From Sipunculus nudus (taxonomy: Eukaryota; Annelida; Sipuncula; Golfingiida; Sipunculidae): a DNA stretch of 64,000 nucleotides. The notes below the pieces were generated by a model, which did not search any database, had not been told where the DNA came from, and saw nothing but the letters and a program-made list of their open reading frames with translations. The position numbers and the translations under genes are program-made. The stretch spans positions 16,703,839 to 16,767,838 of the forward strand of contig CM049316.1 in assembly GCA_026874595.1 (NCBI GenBank), given 5' to 3'. Shown here piece by piece: positions 24,324 to 35,794 of this stretch (positions are counted from its first letter, which is position 1; each line of letters starts with the position of its first letter).

Positions 24324-24940
24324 ATCATGATAAAGAACCCTCCTTATGTTAAAAAATATTTACCTCATGTCAATAAAGAACCCTACGAACCCTCCACATG
24401 TTACTAAAGAACCCCCATGTTCATAAAGAACCTTCCTCATGTTCATAGAGAACCCTCCGCATGTTAATAAAGAACCTTCCGTACCCTCCACATGTTAATA
24501 AAAAACCCTTTGCATGTTAATAAAGAAACCCCGCATGTTAATAAAGAACCCTTCGCATGTTAATAAAGAACCTTCTGCATGTTAATAAAGATCCCCCTCA
24601 TGTTAATAAAGAACCCTCCACATGCTATTAAAAAACCCTCCGCGTGTTTATAAAGAACCTTCTATTAATAAAAGATCATCTTCATGGTGATAAATATTCC
24701 TCCGCATGTTAATAAAGAACCCTCTTCATGTTTATCAAGAACCCTCCTCATGTTAATAAAGAATCCTCCACATGTTAATAAAAAACCCTCCTCATACTAA
24801 TAAAGAACCCTCCTCATGTTAATAAAGAATCCTCCACATGTTAATAAAGAACCCTCCTCATGTTAATAAAGAACCCTCCTCATGTTAATAAAGAACCCTC
24901 CACATGTTTATAAAGCACCCCCCACATGTTAATAAAGAAT
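24324..24940. repeat. 22-bp minisatellite with AATAAA in most units
   Basis: Roughly 28 units of CATGTTAATAAAGAACCCTC plus CT or CA, with point changes and a few length variants. Most units contain the canonical AATAAA hexamer on the plus strand. The array begins about 690 bp after the carboxypeptidase stop codon, on the same strand sense. Confidence 0.93.
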
Positions 24941-25217
24941 ATATATCTTCACATGGAATTTCGAAATAGCATTGTGACTAGCATATTCATTCTTAACTTT
25001 TAAACTTTAATTTTGGTAGTTATGATATTGGATTGGCCCAATCGATGCAATGAGTAAGACCTCCTGCTGACAGAGGCGTCAAATTTGCTCTCGTGTCGTA
25101 ACGCCTGCGACAGAGACTGCCACCTCGCGGTGCACTGAGCTGGCACTGAGTTACGTCCATCGGTACACGGAATGACGTTATATTTTACGCATTTTATATA
25201 TTAGCAAACATAAGCAT

Positions 25218-25800
25218 ATTTTCTATTCTTTTCCTAATATGGAAGGGGGACGCGTCCTGAACACCTCCTCTATATACCTATAATTAACTTTATAAAAATA
25301 TGATTCTTGCTTTTATACTTGGGTTAAAAAATGTAACATTTATATGTTTATAAAAGGCGAAACATATTACGTGGTAAAATAGGTAGGGAAATAAAATATT
25401 ACATTATTGTTATACTAATATATTATATTTAAATGTATAATCAAAATAAATAAAACAAAAATGTATGCACGGTTTAAAAACTTTTATAATATCCATCAAC
25501 CGTCAACCATTTTTTATTCTTTTCCTAATATGGAAGGGGGACGCGTCCTGGATACCCTCCTCTACATACCTATAATTAACTTTATAAAAATATGGTTCTT
25601 GCTTTTATACTTGGGTTAAAAAAATGTAACATTTATATGTTTATAAAAGGCGAAACATATTACGTGGTAAAATAGGAAGGGGAAATATAATATCACATAA
25701 TTGTTATACTAATATATTATATTTAAATGTATAATTAAAATAAATAAAAAAAAATTATGCACGGTTTAAAAACTTTTATAATATCCATCAACCGTCAACC
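25218..25800. repeat. Direct tandem duplication of a 291-bp unit
   Basis: Two copies (about 25218-25508 and 25509-25800) start with CTTTTCCTAATATGGAAGGG and end with ATCCATCAACCGTCAACCA, differing at few positions. A C-run of more than 20 follows the second copy, and TTGATCCGTCACTGGG after it resembles a DNA-transposon end. Confidence 0.9.
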
Positions 25801-25999
25801 AAGTATTAGCGCAACCCCCCCCCCCCCCCCCCCCCGAAAATTGTTGATCCGTCACTGGGACAGCCTGTTAGTTTAAACGTCTGGTTTATCTGACCACTCA
25901 TCGACTGTTTTCTGCTTGAACGGATACGCATACAATACATAAAAAGTCTGGAATTAATCCTTCAACTTATTTTAATCCACCCACCCCCATTACTGACTC

Positions 26000-27780
26000 T
26001 GCGAAAGAATCAACAAAAAATGTTAAAGCACTAAAGTCTAGCCTTTAAATCAGAAACACGCGGGGTTACTGTCATTCCGTACACATACGTTGATCTGAAC
26101 TTAGTTGTATATTTGTCACTCCAGCAAGAAAGACTGAGTCTTTAACGAAAATCCCAGACAGGCTCTGATAACCACATCGAGACAAAATCGTGTGTAGGCA
26201 CCATCCTCTCTCCCCGAAACAAATTTTATTTGTATGTTTGATAAGCTTGAAGGCACATCTGATGAGCGAAACAAAATCGTCAATAACTCGTCACAGTGCT
26301 AATGTCTTGAAATCTGCCACCGCAAGTATGCCTCCCTACTCGATTATAAGCTGGGATGCCGGCAACATGGACGGTCGACATGCAGTTGCATGGGATTCGG
26401 ACTTTGATTTGTTCGCTGATTTCGTAAGTGATAAAAATTACAGGTTGTATTCTTTTAACGATTTTATTGAAGTGTAGAACTACTGCTTTTGAAGTGCAGG
26501 CCTTGGAATATGGAGGCCTTAAAGGCTATCTATGACAAGACCCCGGTCGATTAATGGCGTAAAACCATGGCTACACCTGCAAGTGCCAACACTTTATCCC
26601 TGTGGGCTGCCTGTTTAGGAACTACCTATTGTCTGTTAGACCTAGGTGCTAATCACAACAACAACAACATATCTCATCCAGCATGTATCAATTAACATGT
26701 CATGTTGTTTACTCTTTCAAACAACGTGCATAAAGTACCCGTGCTCCGTTGAAAAGACACTGAGACTTGTCTCTAAAATATAGGTTTCTGATGATAAAGT
26801 CCGAATCTGCCTATCAGACCACGCCCGGTCTTAATCCTAAAGCCGGATTTAAGTAACTCGGAGTCCAAGGCTACGAGACCAAGTGAGGCCCTCCCTGATC
26901 ATAAGGAAAACGTAACTCCCTTCTTCATCAAACCAATTGAAATAGAAAATATCGGAATTATATGTTTATACAATTATAACATGTAAATTTGTGATAATAT
27001 AATGAATGTATGGTATTGATAATGCCATTCACACAAAATATTCAGAGCCATTATCCAGTCACAATACAAAGCATGTAACTACTTCTTTCTATGGGTTTTT
27101 ATGCAAATTTATCAATGAAACTATGCAAGATCTATGTCTCAAACAAATCTTATGTTAAAAAATTATGTTCGCATTCTTTTTAATGTTACTCACAACATAA
27201 TTGAATGAAATTAATTCACTTTTTTAGCTGAAAGCTAAGGCCCCGTAGAATATGAGACACCCTGCACCCATGGGCCATGGCCGCTCAGTCCACATTTATC
27301 ACAGGCACTGATGACATAAGAAAATCGAATTTTCGATTATATTCCGGAACATTTCACCACATAAAATAAATAGCTTACTCTCTGCAAATCGAAGAGTTGG
27401 TGTGACGTGCAAGACGTGCAAAATACATCCTACTTTTTTTTAGGACGAGGGCGCGGTCATCCAAAGAGCCTTCCTCCGGCTTATACTTCGAAGATTCTCT
27501 CCGAAAATATATTCCACCCACCTTGAGACTGTCCTGGCGTACCTTCCTGTATCACTTCTGTGCACTAATCAAACCCTGAACTCACAAGAATTCGAAACTG
27601 CTCATGTGTGTAAGGGTGTGTGTATATGTGTAAAAGTGTGTGTTGGGGGGGGGGGAGCTCCAGAATAAGGCCAGGATGTCGCAAGTCGCATGTCGGAATA
27701 AAAGCTACACCTCCAGATAATGTCAATAAGAAATTTAATCACAAAAGAGAGGATGACAAGAATTTCAATATTTATATATA
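26000..27780. other. Intergenic stretch, nothing recognised
   Basis: A 95-codon plus-strand frame (26190-26477) contains a GTAAGT at 26425 that could be a donor, but composition and translation give no protein family. The rest is AT-rich unique sequence with CAA and G-run tracts. Confidence 0.5.
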
Positions 27781-27801
27781 TTTATCTGCAAATTCTTGCT
27801 A

Positions 27802-27806
<5 letters not shown>

Positions 27807-27849
<43 letters not shown>
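27807..27849. repeat. (TA)n microsatellite
   Basis: Pure TA run beside the SINE-like pair. Confidence 0.95.
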
Positions 27850-27853
<4 letters not shown>

Positions 27854-27879
27854 TAGCTACGGAAACAGAAACATTTTGC

Positions 27880-28060
27880 CCAGGGGAAAATATTGAGCCG
27901 ATACCGGGTTCGAACCCATGTCGGTGGCGCACACGTCCGGCGTACCAACTGCTTCTCTTATAAATCAAGTATGACTAGCAAGTCAGTTCGGTCCGCTTTT
28001 ATGTGCATCCCATGACACGCCCCCTCTTAAGAGCGCTCTGCTATCAGAACAAGACTAGTT
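27880..28060 (-). mobile_element. tRNA-derived SINE-like copy 1
   Basis: On the minus strand AAGCAGTTGGTAC (A-box-like) is followed after about 30 bases by GGGTTCGAACCC (perfect B box). These are the internal RNA polymerase III promoter elements of a tRNA head. The same order recurs in the neighbouring copy. Confidence 0.6.
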
Positions 28061-28149
28061 ATCCCAGGAGTCACACTTTTTGGTTAACCATTCCCCGGGC
28101 CCAAAAGTTAGGTGTCATTTTGGACGAGCCCCCATTTGTTACGAAGACA

Positions 28150-28290
28150 AATTGCTCAGGAGAAAATTTTTTGGCCGATTTGGGATTCGAACTCATGATG
28201 ATGGCGCACATGTTCGCGTTTCAACCGCTTCGCTAGAAAAGCAAGCTTTACCAGCGATACAGTTCGGTCCTCTTTTATGTCACCACGTAA
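28150..28290 (-). mobile_element. tRNA-derived SINE-like copy 2
   Basis: Minus strand: TAGCGAAGCGGTTGAAA (A-box-like) and GAGTTCGAATCCC (B box), with flanks similar to copy 1 (AGTTCGGTCC and TTTTATGTG on one side, AGGAGAAAATTTT on the other). Both copies lie in the same orientation about 280 bp apart. Confidence 0.6.
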
Positions 28291-28879
28291 CAATATATAT
28301 ATATATATATCAGTCCAACGCAACCCCCAATCCCTTTGGAGATATACTGCAGCAGAGGTAAATTCAATATTTTGAACCAACTCAACAAATAGTTATATTT
28401 GTCTCTCAGAACAAAATGTATACTATAGAAATTGATAATTTGTGAACATTTAAACACTAGGAGGAAATGTATTCATTCTGTAATCATTGCCAGGGATATT
28501 TCAACATTTTAGAATCGATTCAAGCAAGACCAAAACCATTGCTGGAGCCCCTGGCGTGCCCACAAACAGGCGTTTGCGATCACGCATTCTCGGCAAGCTT
28601 GCTAAGAATGTCGCGTCTGTCGTCGGCTAAGTTGAGCTAATCAACTTCAGTTTAACCATCAGACGGACCGTCGGCCCTGTCGGAGGCACTGCACAGAAAC
28701 TAATTAAGGTCTAAGAAAACAAACGAAGCCACATGCAGAGAGGGCCACAACGCCCGAAATGTTTTCACCCAGTACCCCAAAGGCGCCATGTCAGGGAAGC
28801 GCCCACGGACGTTTGATTGCCACGCACAATGCATAAGCTTCAAAGGGTCGATCGGCTAGCCGCTAAAGATCAAAGAACC

Positions 28880-29105
28880 GCCGAGTTTTCGCGTTTGCCC
28901 TAGGCTCGCCTACCGCTCTGCCCGTAATATATAGAGGTGATTTGACAACTGCCAGTCATTCAGAGTAGAGTGGTGCCCGCAATTGAGAAAATAAATATAT
29001 GATATAAACAGTAAATTTTCAAGGGACTGTCCGTAAGTGGGAGGTGCCCTTAGTACAGAGGTGCCCGTAAGGAGAGGTTCCACTGTATTTGGGTTGTATT
29101 TTAGC
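28880..29105. repeat. Possible pogo/Tigger-like miniature element end
   Basis: On the minus strand ACAGTGGAACCTCTCCTTACG followed by GGGCACCTCTGTAC. CAGTGGAACCTC resembles pogo/Tigger terminal repeats. A second, weaker similarity (CAGCGAAACTCCCCTTACG) lies at 7010. The partner end was not found. Confidence 0.3.
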
Positions 29106-29214
29106 AACTTAACTCAGTAATTTTTTTATCGCATTTTGTGGCAGATAAGGGTAACAACTACATATATGTCATGTAAAGTCTGGGTCATCGAAGTATATGT
29201 TTTAGTCAACGAAT

Positions 29215-30300
29215 ACTTTTCCGTTGTAAAGCCTTAGCCACAACCCGCTGCGGTCACCGCATACTGTAGATCGCCGTACGGTTTTTGAGGCCGCATGAAT
29301 ACTGGTGCGGTTATCATAGTTGCGCGCGGCCCAAACGGACACCGGATGAATACTGTACTGGCACTTCAAGCATCGCGTGCGGTTTGTGTTTCCATTCGAC
29401 CGCAATAGTTTGAGAAAATCGTGTAAGTTTGTCGTGCATGCGCCGCACGATGAGCATAGGGAGGTCGCACGGTCACCTTACGTCCACACTGAGTTTTTTT
29501 TTTCAACCGTTCGGTACCCGTAAAGCCGCCGCAAGGCGAGAACATGGCACACGAGCAGTCACTACAAGGAAGCGCAAGTAATTTTGGGGGAATGAAAAGG
29601 CGCCTGAGCTCTTGGTAATGTCATATCAGTCCAGAGGGTCAAGGAGGAAATACGTCATATCGGGGTAAATCCGTAGGAAAAAAGAACGGGGTGTACAAAG
29701 AGAATGCCCAACAGAGATATGAAACATGTGCATGAGGAACCCAGAGAGGAGCCGAGCGAGAGATGATCCCCTATATTGTGACGAGGAAGACGAAGAGCTA
29801 GGGTGGATATCCATCAAAAGTCTTGAGCAGCTAAAACGGCCTCTTGCCGTTCATTTTCATGCTCTAGATCCAGTTCCGTCTGTAGGACTCTAAATTGATG
29901 AGGCGGTATATATGACATCACATAAGACATGCCAGCATGCATGTCAAAGCCAAAGACCAAAATTAACGTGTCTATGAAATTTGCGTATGGGGGTGTACAT
30001 TTTACCTCATAAACCCGCGCACCCGCGGAGCACCGAAGGTGCTGCAGACGTGCGGGAACGGCAAGGTGTATTCCTAATTCCAACGTCATTTACATGGAAA
30101 AGTTAGCTAAACTTAAGAATGCGGCAAAGACCCCTTACGACTTCCACAGGTACATGCACCGTACTATTTTCGGTCTCTCTGGTGGACAAGTAGACGTAAA
30201 CAAATCGTACGGGCATCCTACGACAGCCGTTTACGTCTACTGTTCGGTGCCTGTACGGAGCCCTTACGTGACTGCCTGACGCGCGCTCGCCGCATCAACT
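29215..30300. other. GC-rich island, probable DNA-transposon remnant
   Basis: About 1.1 kb with strikingly more CG dinucleotides than its surroundings (GCGGTCACCGC, CGTACGG, GCGCGCGG). It has short open frames on both strands (for example minus 30089-29814) but no recognised domain, and a 12-bp perfect inverted pair GTAGACGTAAAC/GTTTACGTCTAC at 30190-30201 and 30229-30240. No clear terminal repeats. Confidence 0.35.
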
Positions 30301-32160
30301 GCTTGCGCTAATGTCAGTTACAGTCACTCTACTGGAGTTGAACTGTTCTGGAATTCATAAACCATGACAAACATTTTCTGGATAGTTATTTACACAGAAT
30401 AGGGTCCTGGCGGAAGCTGTAGTCTCTGACTACCATCTAATCTCGTTTTTATAGTATTCCAAAAGACGCTGCGCGCTTGGCGCGGCGCGAGATCAGATCT
30501 ATACGGTCCACATTAGTAGGCCTAAGTCCGAGGTGTGTCGCGCGCGTTTGAAGGAACGGTGACTTCACGTGATGTAAAGAAATAGTTTTGAAAAAAAAAA
30601 ACACATAGACCTTCTTCAAATTGTTTGAAACTGATCCAAACAATAACCACATAAATAACTAAACACTACATATTTATTATGTTCATTTTTTTACTTGAGC
30701 AATGGAGTAGCATTATCTTGAATCGAGTACCAGTATGAAACTCTTTCCAGGACTTATCCATATTTTTACATTTCATTTAAACATTATTTTGTGTGATCTG
30801 ATGGTATAATTGTTGATTGAATCATTTTTACACTCCCAGCTGCTCTTGGCAGGATCATTGTTGCTATGGCAATTGCATATTATACTTGTGAGCTGATACC
30901 ACCTGCAAAGACGCATCAAACCAATCAACAACATTGCGGGGGCGTTTTAAAGCATGCACTGACGATTATGGAAGGTCATGAGCTGCATTTGAAGATGAAC
31001 ACGAAAGCTGCTAAGACATCCATACATCTTCTTAAACGAAAGCTGTAGGGATACAGAAAAGACCCAGTCGACCAACTGATAAAGGATTATCATTCAAGGG
31101 TTTAAGAATAAATATAAACGTATCCATAGGAACCTCATGCATCATTTGTACAAGCTTGGTGAGTATTAAGTATTTGTCTTCCTTTCACTTTATACATTCG
31201 TACCATCAATCTTACTGTTCATCAGATATTATCTTCTTAACATTCTACAAAAAATACTGGACTTTGAATTTTGATGATTTTTAAAACAAGTTTAACACAT
31301 TTGCACATTGAACTATAGCGATACAAATATATTCACACTTTAAATGGACTTTTCACGGCAAAATAAAGTATAAAAGGCTACCAGAACGTACATAAGGGAA
31401 ATGCATAAATAAAGAGTACAAGAGCTTTAATATGAAGGTATTCTTAAATTTCATAATCGTGGACCAGAAATATCAGAATTACGTGACCTGCTTTCTATGC
31501 GTTTATAAAATAATGGTTTCTGCGTGCTGAAAGTTTGGTCAAAATATTGATTATATTTAAAGCTCCTCAGCAAATTGTGATTGATGAAACGAAAACTACT
31601 GACAATACTAGGTACAGAATTATAATGTAAAATATTATCATTTAAATTTCATTTAAATAACTTCCAGTCAGTGAAATTTAAAATCTTCTGTTCGGCTTGA
31701 TATGTATGGACAAATCACAAAAAGTAAAGCCTGATATTAAATTTCATGCTATCACTCTAAATTGACTGATAAAATATGTTAATCAACCTGTATTTAGTAG
31801 AGTGATATTAAATATTATGCACGGTAAACCTCTATCTGAAGTAAATTAAACCTTCAGACAACCTAAGACAATTAGCATAACTACCTTATAGAGGTGTGCG
31901 ATATTATCGGTATATCACGATGCGGCGATTCGTGTATTGCGTATATATCGCCATCTAGTTTTCATGTACATGTGTCGATAGTTTTCGATATTTTCTCAAA
32001 CGTCCAGGAAATTGTTTCGTTGAAGTATGATTTAGGGTTCCATTACAAATTAAGACATGTATGTAAAAGGATTAAGATCAGACAAACTGTGACACCCTCG
32101 TTTAATATTATTTGGTGTTATTACCATAATACGGTAATCTCTAGTCTTTACGGCCGGAAG
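30300..32160. other. Intergenic stretch, nothing recognised
   Basis: AT-rich, without tandem repeats or convincing exons on either strand. Confidence 0.55.
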
Positions 32161-32194
32161 TGGTAATCCGGCATGTGTAGTTGCAGGTGGCAGA

Positions 32195-32740
32195 CTATCG
32201 CGAATGATGGCCTTGGGTCACCGGGTGGCCTCAGGCCGCATGGTGCCCATGGGACACCATGTGGCCTCAGGCCACCAGCCCGCGGTGCACCATTCTCGAT
32301 CTGTTTCCTCCCGCAAATAGGCCACCAGGATACACAGCATTATACATGTGGTGTCCTGAGGCCACCAGGGGTATACAGAATTATACCTGTGGTGGCCGTA
32401 GGCCGCGAGGTAACACAGCATCACAGGGGCTCAAAATTCCGGGATATTATTTTTTCAGTCTTCTGTGACAAGGCCATTTGCACGGCATCATACCTAGTGT
32501 ATCCCTAGGCCACCATTATAAACCAGCATCATACCTGTGGTGTTCTTGAATGAAAGAAGTATACTATCAAATATTGTAGTTTGAATTTGGTATTCTTTTA
32601 TGGAACTATTTACGATATTGGCGGGGGAAAACAGATCGTGAAGGGTACACAGCTGGTTGGTGGCCAGAGGCCACCCGGTGTTCAAAAACCACCATGTCGC
32701 CTGAGGCCACCCGGTGTCCCAAGGCCACCATTCGCGATAG
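32195..32740. mobile_element. Fold-back element with about 126-bp inverted arms
   Basis: Arm 32195-32320 is, base for base with scattered changes, the reverse complement of 32613-32740; both outer ends read CTATCGCGAATG. Similarity weakly continues outward (32172-32194 versus 32741-32763). Each arm contains internal copies of a GGTGGCCTCAGGCCAC-type palindrome, and the centre (about 32321-32545) holds about 58-bp degenerate repeats of the same material. No coding capacity was recognised. Overlapping open frames here are by-products of the repeats. Confidence 0.75.
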
Positions 32741-32984
32741 TAAATTCCCACCTGCTGTGTAGTTTGGGATCCGGCGGGCCGCCATTAAAGCTTGAATACA
32801 AGTCACTGAGTTGTGATTTTATGGACGTATTATGAAAGATACGACACAAACGCTTAAAGTGAAAGCTGCTACTGTATCTATATAACTGATCAAGAACAGC
32901 ATCCTTGTGATGTGGTACACGGCTGTGGTTGTGCACCCATCTATAAATGCGAAGCGACATTCCGAAATTCTCTTATTGCGTGGC

Positions 32985-33150
32985 TATGAGAGTGGGTTGT
33001 AGCTGCCCGTCAAAGGCCGATGGTTTTCTCCGGGTTCTCCGGTTTCCTCCACCTCTACAGTCTGCCGAACGCCACCATCTGAGCCATCGGGAGTGCCGCG
33101 ATTAGTTATAATAAGTGTTTGTACAATCCATGTAAAATAAATAAGTTTAT
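32985..33150 (+). repeat. SINE-body-like dispersed repeat
   Basis: GGTTTTCTCCGGGTTCTCCG followed by GTTTCCTCCACC, then GGGAGTGCCGCGATTAG and a TAAAATAAATAAG tail. This GTTTTC-CCGG-TCCGGTTTCCTCC style block is, from memory, widespread in marine invertebrate repeats; family name not asserted. Confidence 0.4.
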
Positions 33151-35780
33151 ATTTTTATGTTACTTATGTGTTCATCATAACATAACATTTTTTCATAAAC
33201 TTTAATGTTTCCTTAAGTCAGTAAGATCGTAACTAAGTACTTTTGTCATATTTCCCTTGATCTTTAAACTGATCTGCACATACATTTATTGTTTCATTAT
33301 ATTCATCATGGTAATGATGAATCTTAAAGGTTGGTCTAATGGGCCATGTGTTTCTAAAGAGAAATTCTGAATATCACTGAACCAATACTTGTATCTAATG
33401 TGTATCGAATTATTATATATTCGAATGGAAACTAAGAAACTAAAATACCAGATTATTTAAATTCAGGATTAACATAGTGGTTATTATATTTGCCACAGTG
33501 TTCTGTTTCAAGTTATTTTTATTCTGAAAGGTTCGTTGGTACGAATATACCTGGTTGAATTAAACTACACATGTGGGAGAAAAATATTTATAATATGGCA
33601 TCAAAGATTTTATATGTCAGTCCCAAATATACAAATAACAGACCTGTATATCTGTATATTCTATCCCATGAGCTGACGTGTTCATGCATGAAAAGTCATA
33701 TTTCTTTTCAGCATTAACATGTCATTAACTTCAACCAGTTATCCGAACTGGTTTCTTTTTCATGTGACCCATACTGTAATAAATATTGCGAATAAACGTG
33801 CAAAAATAAGGATAATTTCAGAATTTCATTTGAAAACTCGAGGGACAAACGGTCTATTAGATGAAACAAACAAAGCAAAAATAAGAGGGAAATAAGAACG
33901 AAAAGACTTATTTTGAAAACTATGGACGGACGGTACGCGGACGACGCCCGAAATGGCATTAGCTCATCTGACGTATGACCGAATGTGCCAGAAAAATAGT
34001 TACATCAACCAACATTTGTAAAACAAAATCAAGAGGGAAAGATGATGAAAAATATGTATTTTGAAATGACATTAATGTTTTGACAAAACATGTTGCCAAA
34101 TTTGATATTAACAATATAGAATCTTGAGCATCAAGTATTGGTCATAGCATGCGAAATATTGTAATTTTGTTAAACTAGCGCGAGCTGTGTGTCAAATATC
34201 AAACAAGGCAAACGAGGTGAAGCCGAGTGTTTCATGATTGACACGCCCAAAGCGGTGGCCACTATGTCCCGTCTCCAGGTCGAAGGCCAATTCGATAGGC
34301 TGATCAGTTGCCAGAAGCTCTCATGATGCAAGAATGCTGGTGTCAGGACGCTAAACGTTTAGTCAAACAGAGGGAATGTAAATGGAACTGACAATTATCA
34401 GTGACGGATGCATCAGAACGTGACGCTAGCTGACCCGAAGCAGTGGCTGCCAGAAATTTGTTACAATTTGTTTAAATAGACCTACATTAATAAAAATACG
34501 GCAATCATGAAGGGTGTTTTAAGGGAGTTAGTCGAGCCATCACCTCAGGTTAAGGGTCCATTGTTTATCAATGAGTGGTGTGTAAGCAGAGGTTATATTG
34601 GCCAACTACACTCGCCGTATAACATCTGACTCTATAAGGATGAATTATTAATTAACAATAACGTTGTTATGTTATTATGTTTAATATATTAAATCGAGAA
34701 AGTTGAATTTTAAGCCTAAAACTGAGCATGTAGCTATTCTTCTTCATGGGTGGTTGAAATTGTGCACAAAAACAGTGTGCCAGGGTAAATTGTGGGGTGC
34801 TTTGCTATGGCAACTATGGTAACACTGCTTACAGATTTCATGCACGAAGGGTAACTGTTATGCAGGTTGGTATGAGCGTACAGTTAGATCAAAGGGAATT
34901 AGTAAAATACGTCACTTGTGGGAAACTTAAAGACAATAGATTCTTAAAAGTAACAACCTAGTTTTACAAGCAGGTCTAATAAAGATATCGCGAGGATTGC
35001 ATGTATATGAATATATACATACATATAATTTTCAAATAATGTATTAAGATATATATTTTAAAACTCAATTTAAGCAATGTTATTTATAAATAATATTTTT
35101 TATATTCTGAAGGTTTTTAAAACATTTTATTGTTTTGTTGTATATTAACGCTCTAATTTTCTCTTGAATCTGGTTAAAGGAGAGTCCACTTTGAACTGCA
35201 AGGTTATATAGTTTTAAGTTTCTATATATGTTTAACCTTTTAGCCACTGTATGTCAATGGAAACGTGTATAGTAGAAACATGGCATTGCCTATTAAAAAT
35301 AAGACTTTTAATCGCTTGCATTTTGACCGTTTACTGAGGGAGCTGGTCTGCATAGCCAGTCTGAGAAACCCTTTTTGTTCATCATGGAAGACGAAAGCCT
35401 CATGTGGCAGTGGCAAATTATTGCAAATGGTCGAGGAAATCACCTCACTAAAATTCAAATATTTATCAAGGGCTTCAAGAAATAACACAATTCACCTGCC
35501 TGGGTTTATCTGGTTAAATAAGTAAAGAAACAGGTTATTGGTTTTCATAGGTAATAAGATATTACATACAATAGTATAGGACTTCCCTGACTTGCCGAGA
35601 AAAGTAACATTGATATAAAGAAACATATATTTAAAATTGATCAGGTGTTAAATCGTGTGTAAAGAGAGGTAGCTCATTTATGCCCTTATTAACCAATGCC
35701 ATAATGACGAACTGATGTGTTATATATTATACTTTAAAGTAACACATTTATCTACTATCAACACCATTTATATATTCCAG
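33150..35780. other. Intergenic stretch upstream of the receptor
   Basis: No tandem repeat except the ACGG fragment listed separately. Opposed open frames at 35240-35525 are unconvincing, though this zone may contain a non-coding first exon of the receptor because an acceptor precedes its ATG. Confidence 0.5.
33900..33975. repeat. ACGG-run fragment of a pearl-like right end
   Basis: TATGGACGGACGGTACGCGG followed by GACGACGCCCG and TTAGCTCATCTGACG resembles the right ends listed elsewhere in this window, but no core repeat is recognisable beside it. Confidence 0.4.
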
Positions 35781-35794
35781 ATCAGTAAGCGGAT

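Noticed and set aside
26190-26477. 95-codon frame with an internal GTAAGT, inspected as an exon
   Set aside because: No acceptor-supported start, no protein similarity that I recognise, and no neighbouring exons in phase.
32173-32960. Overlapping frames rich in Gly, Pro and His on both strands
   Set aside because: They reflect the inverted GGTGGCC-type subrepeats of the fold-back element.
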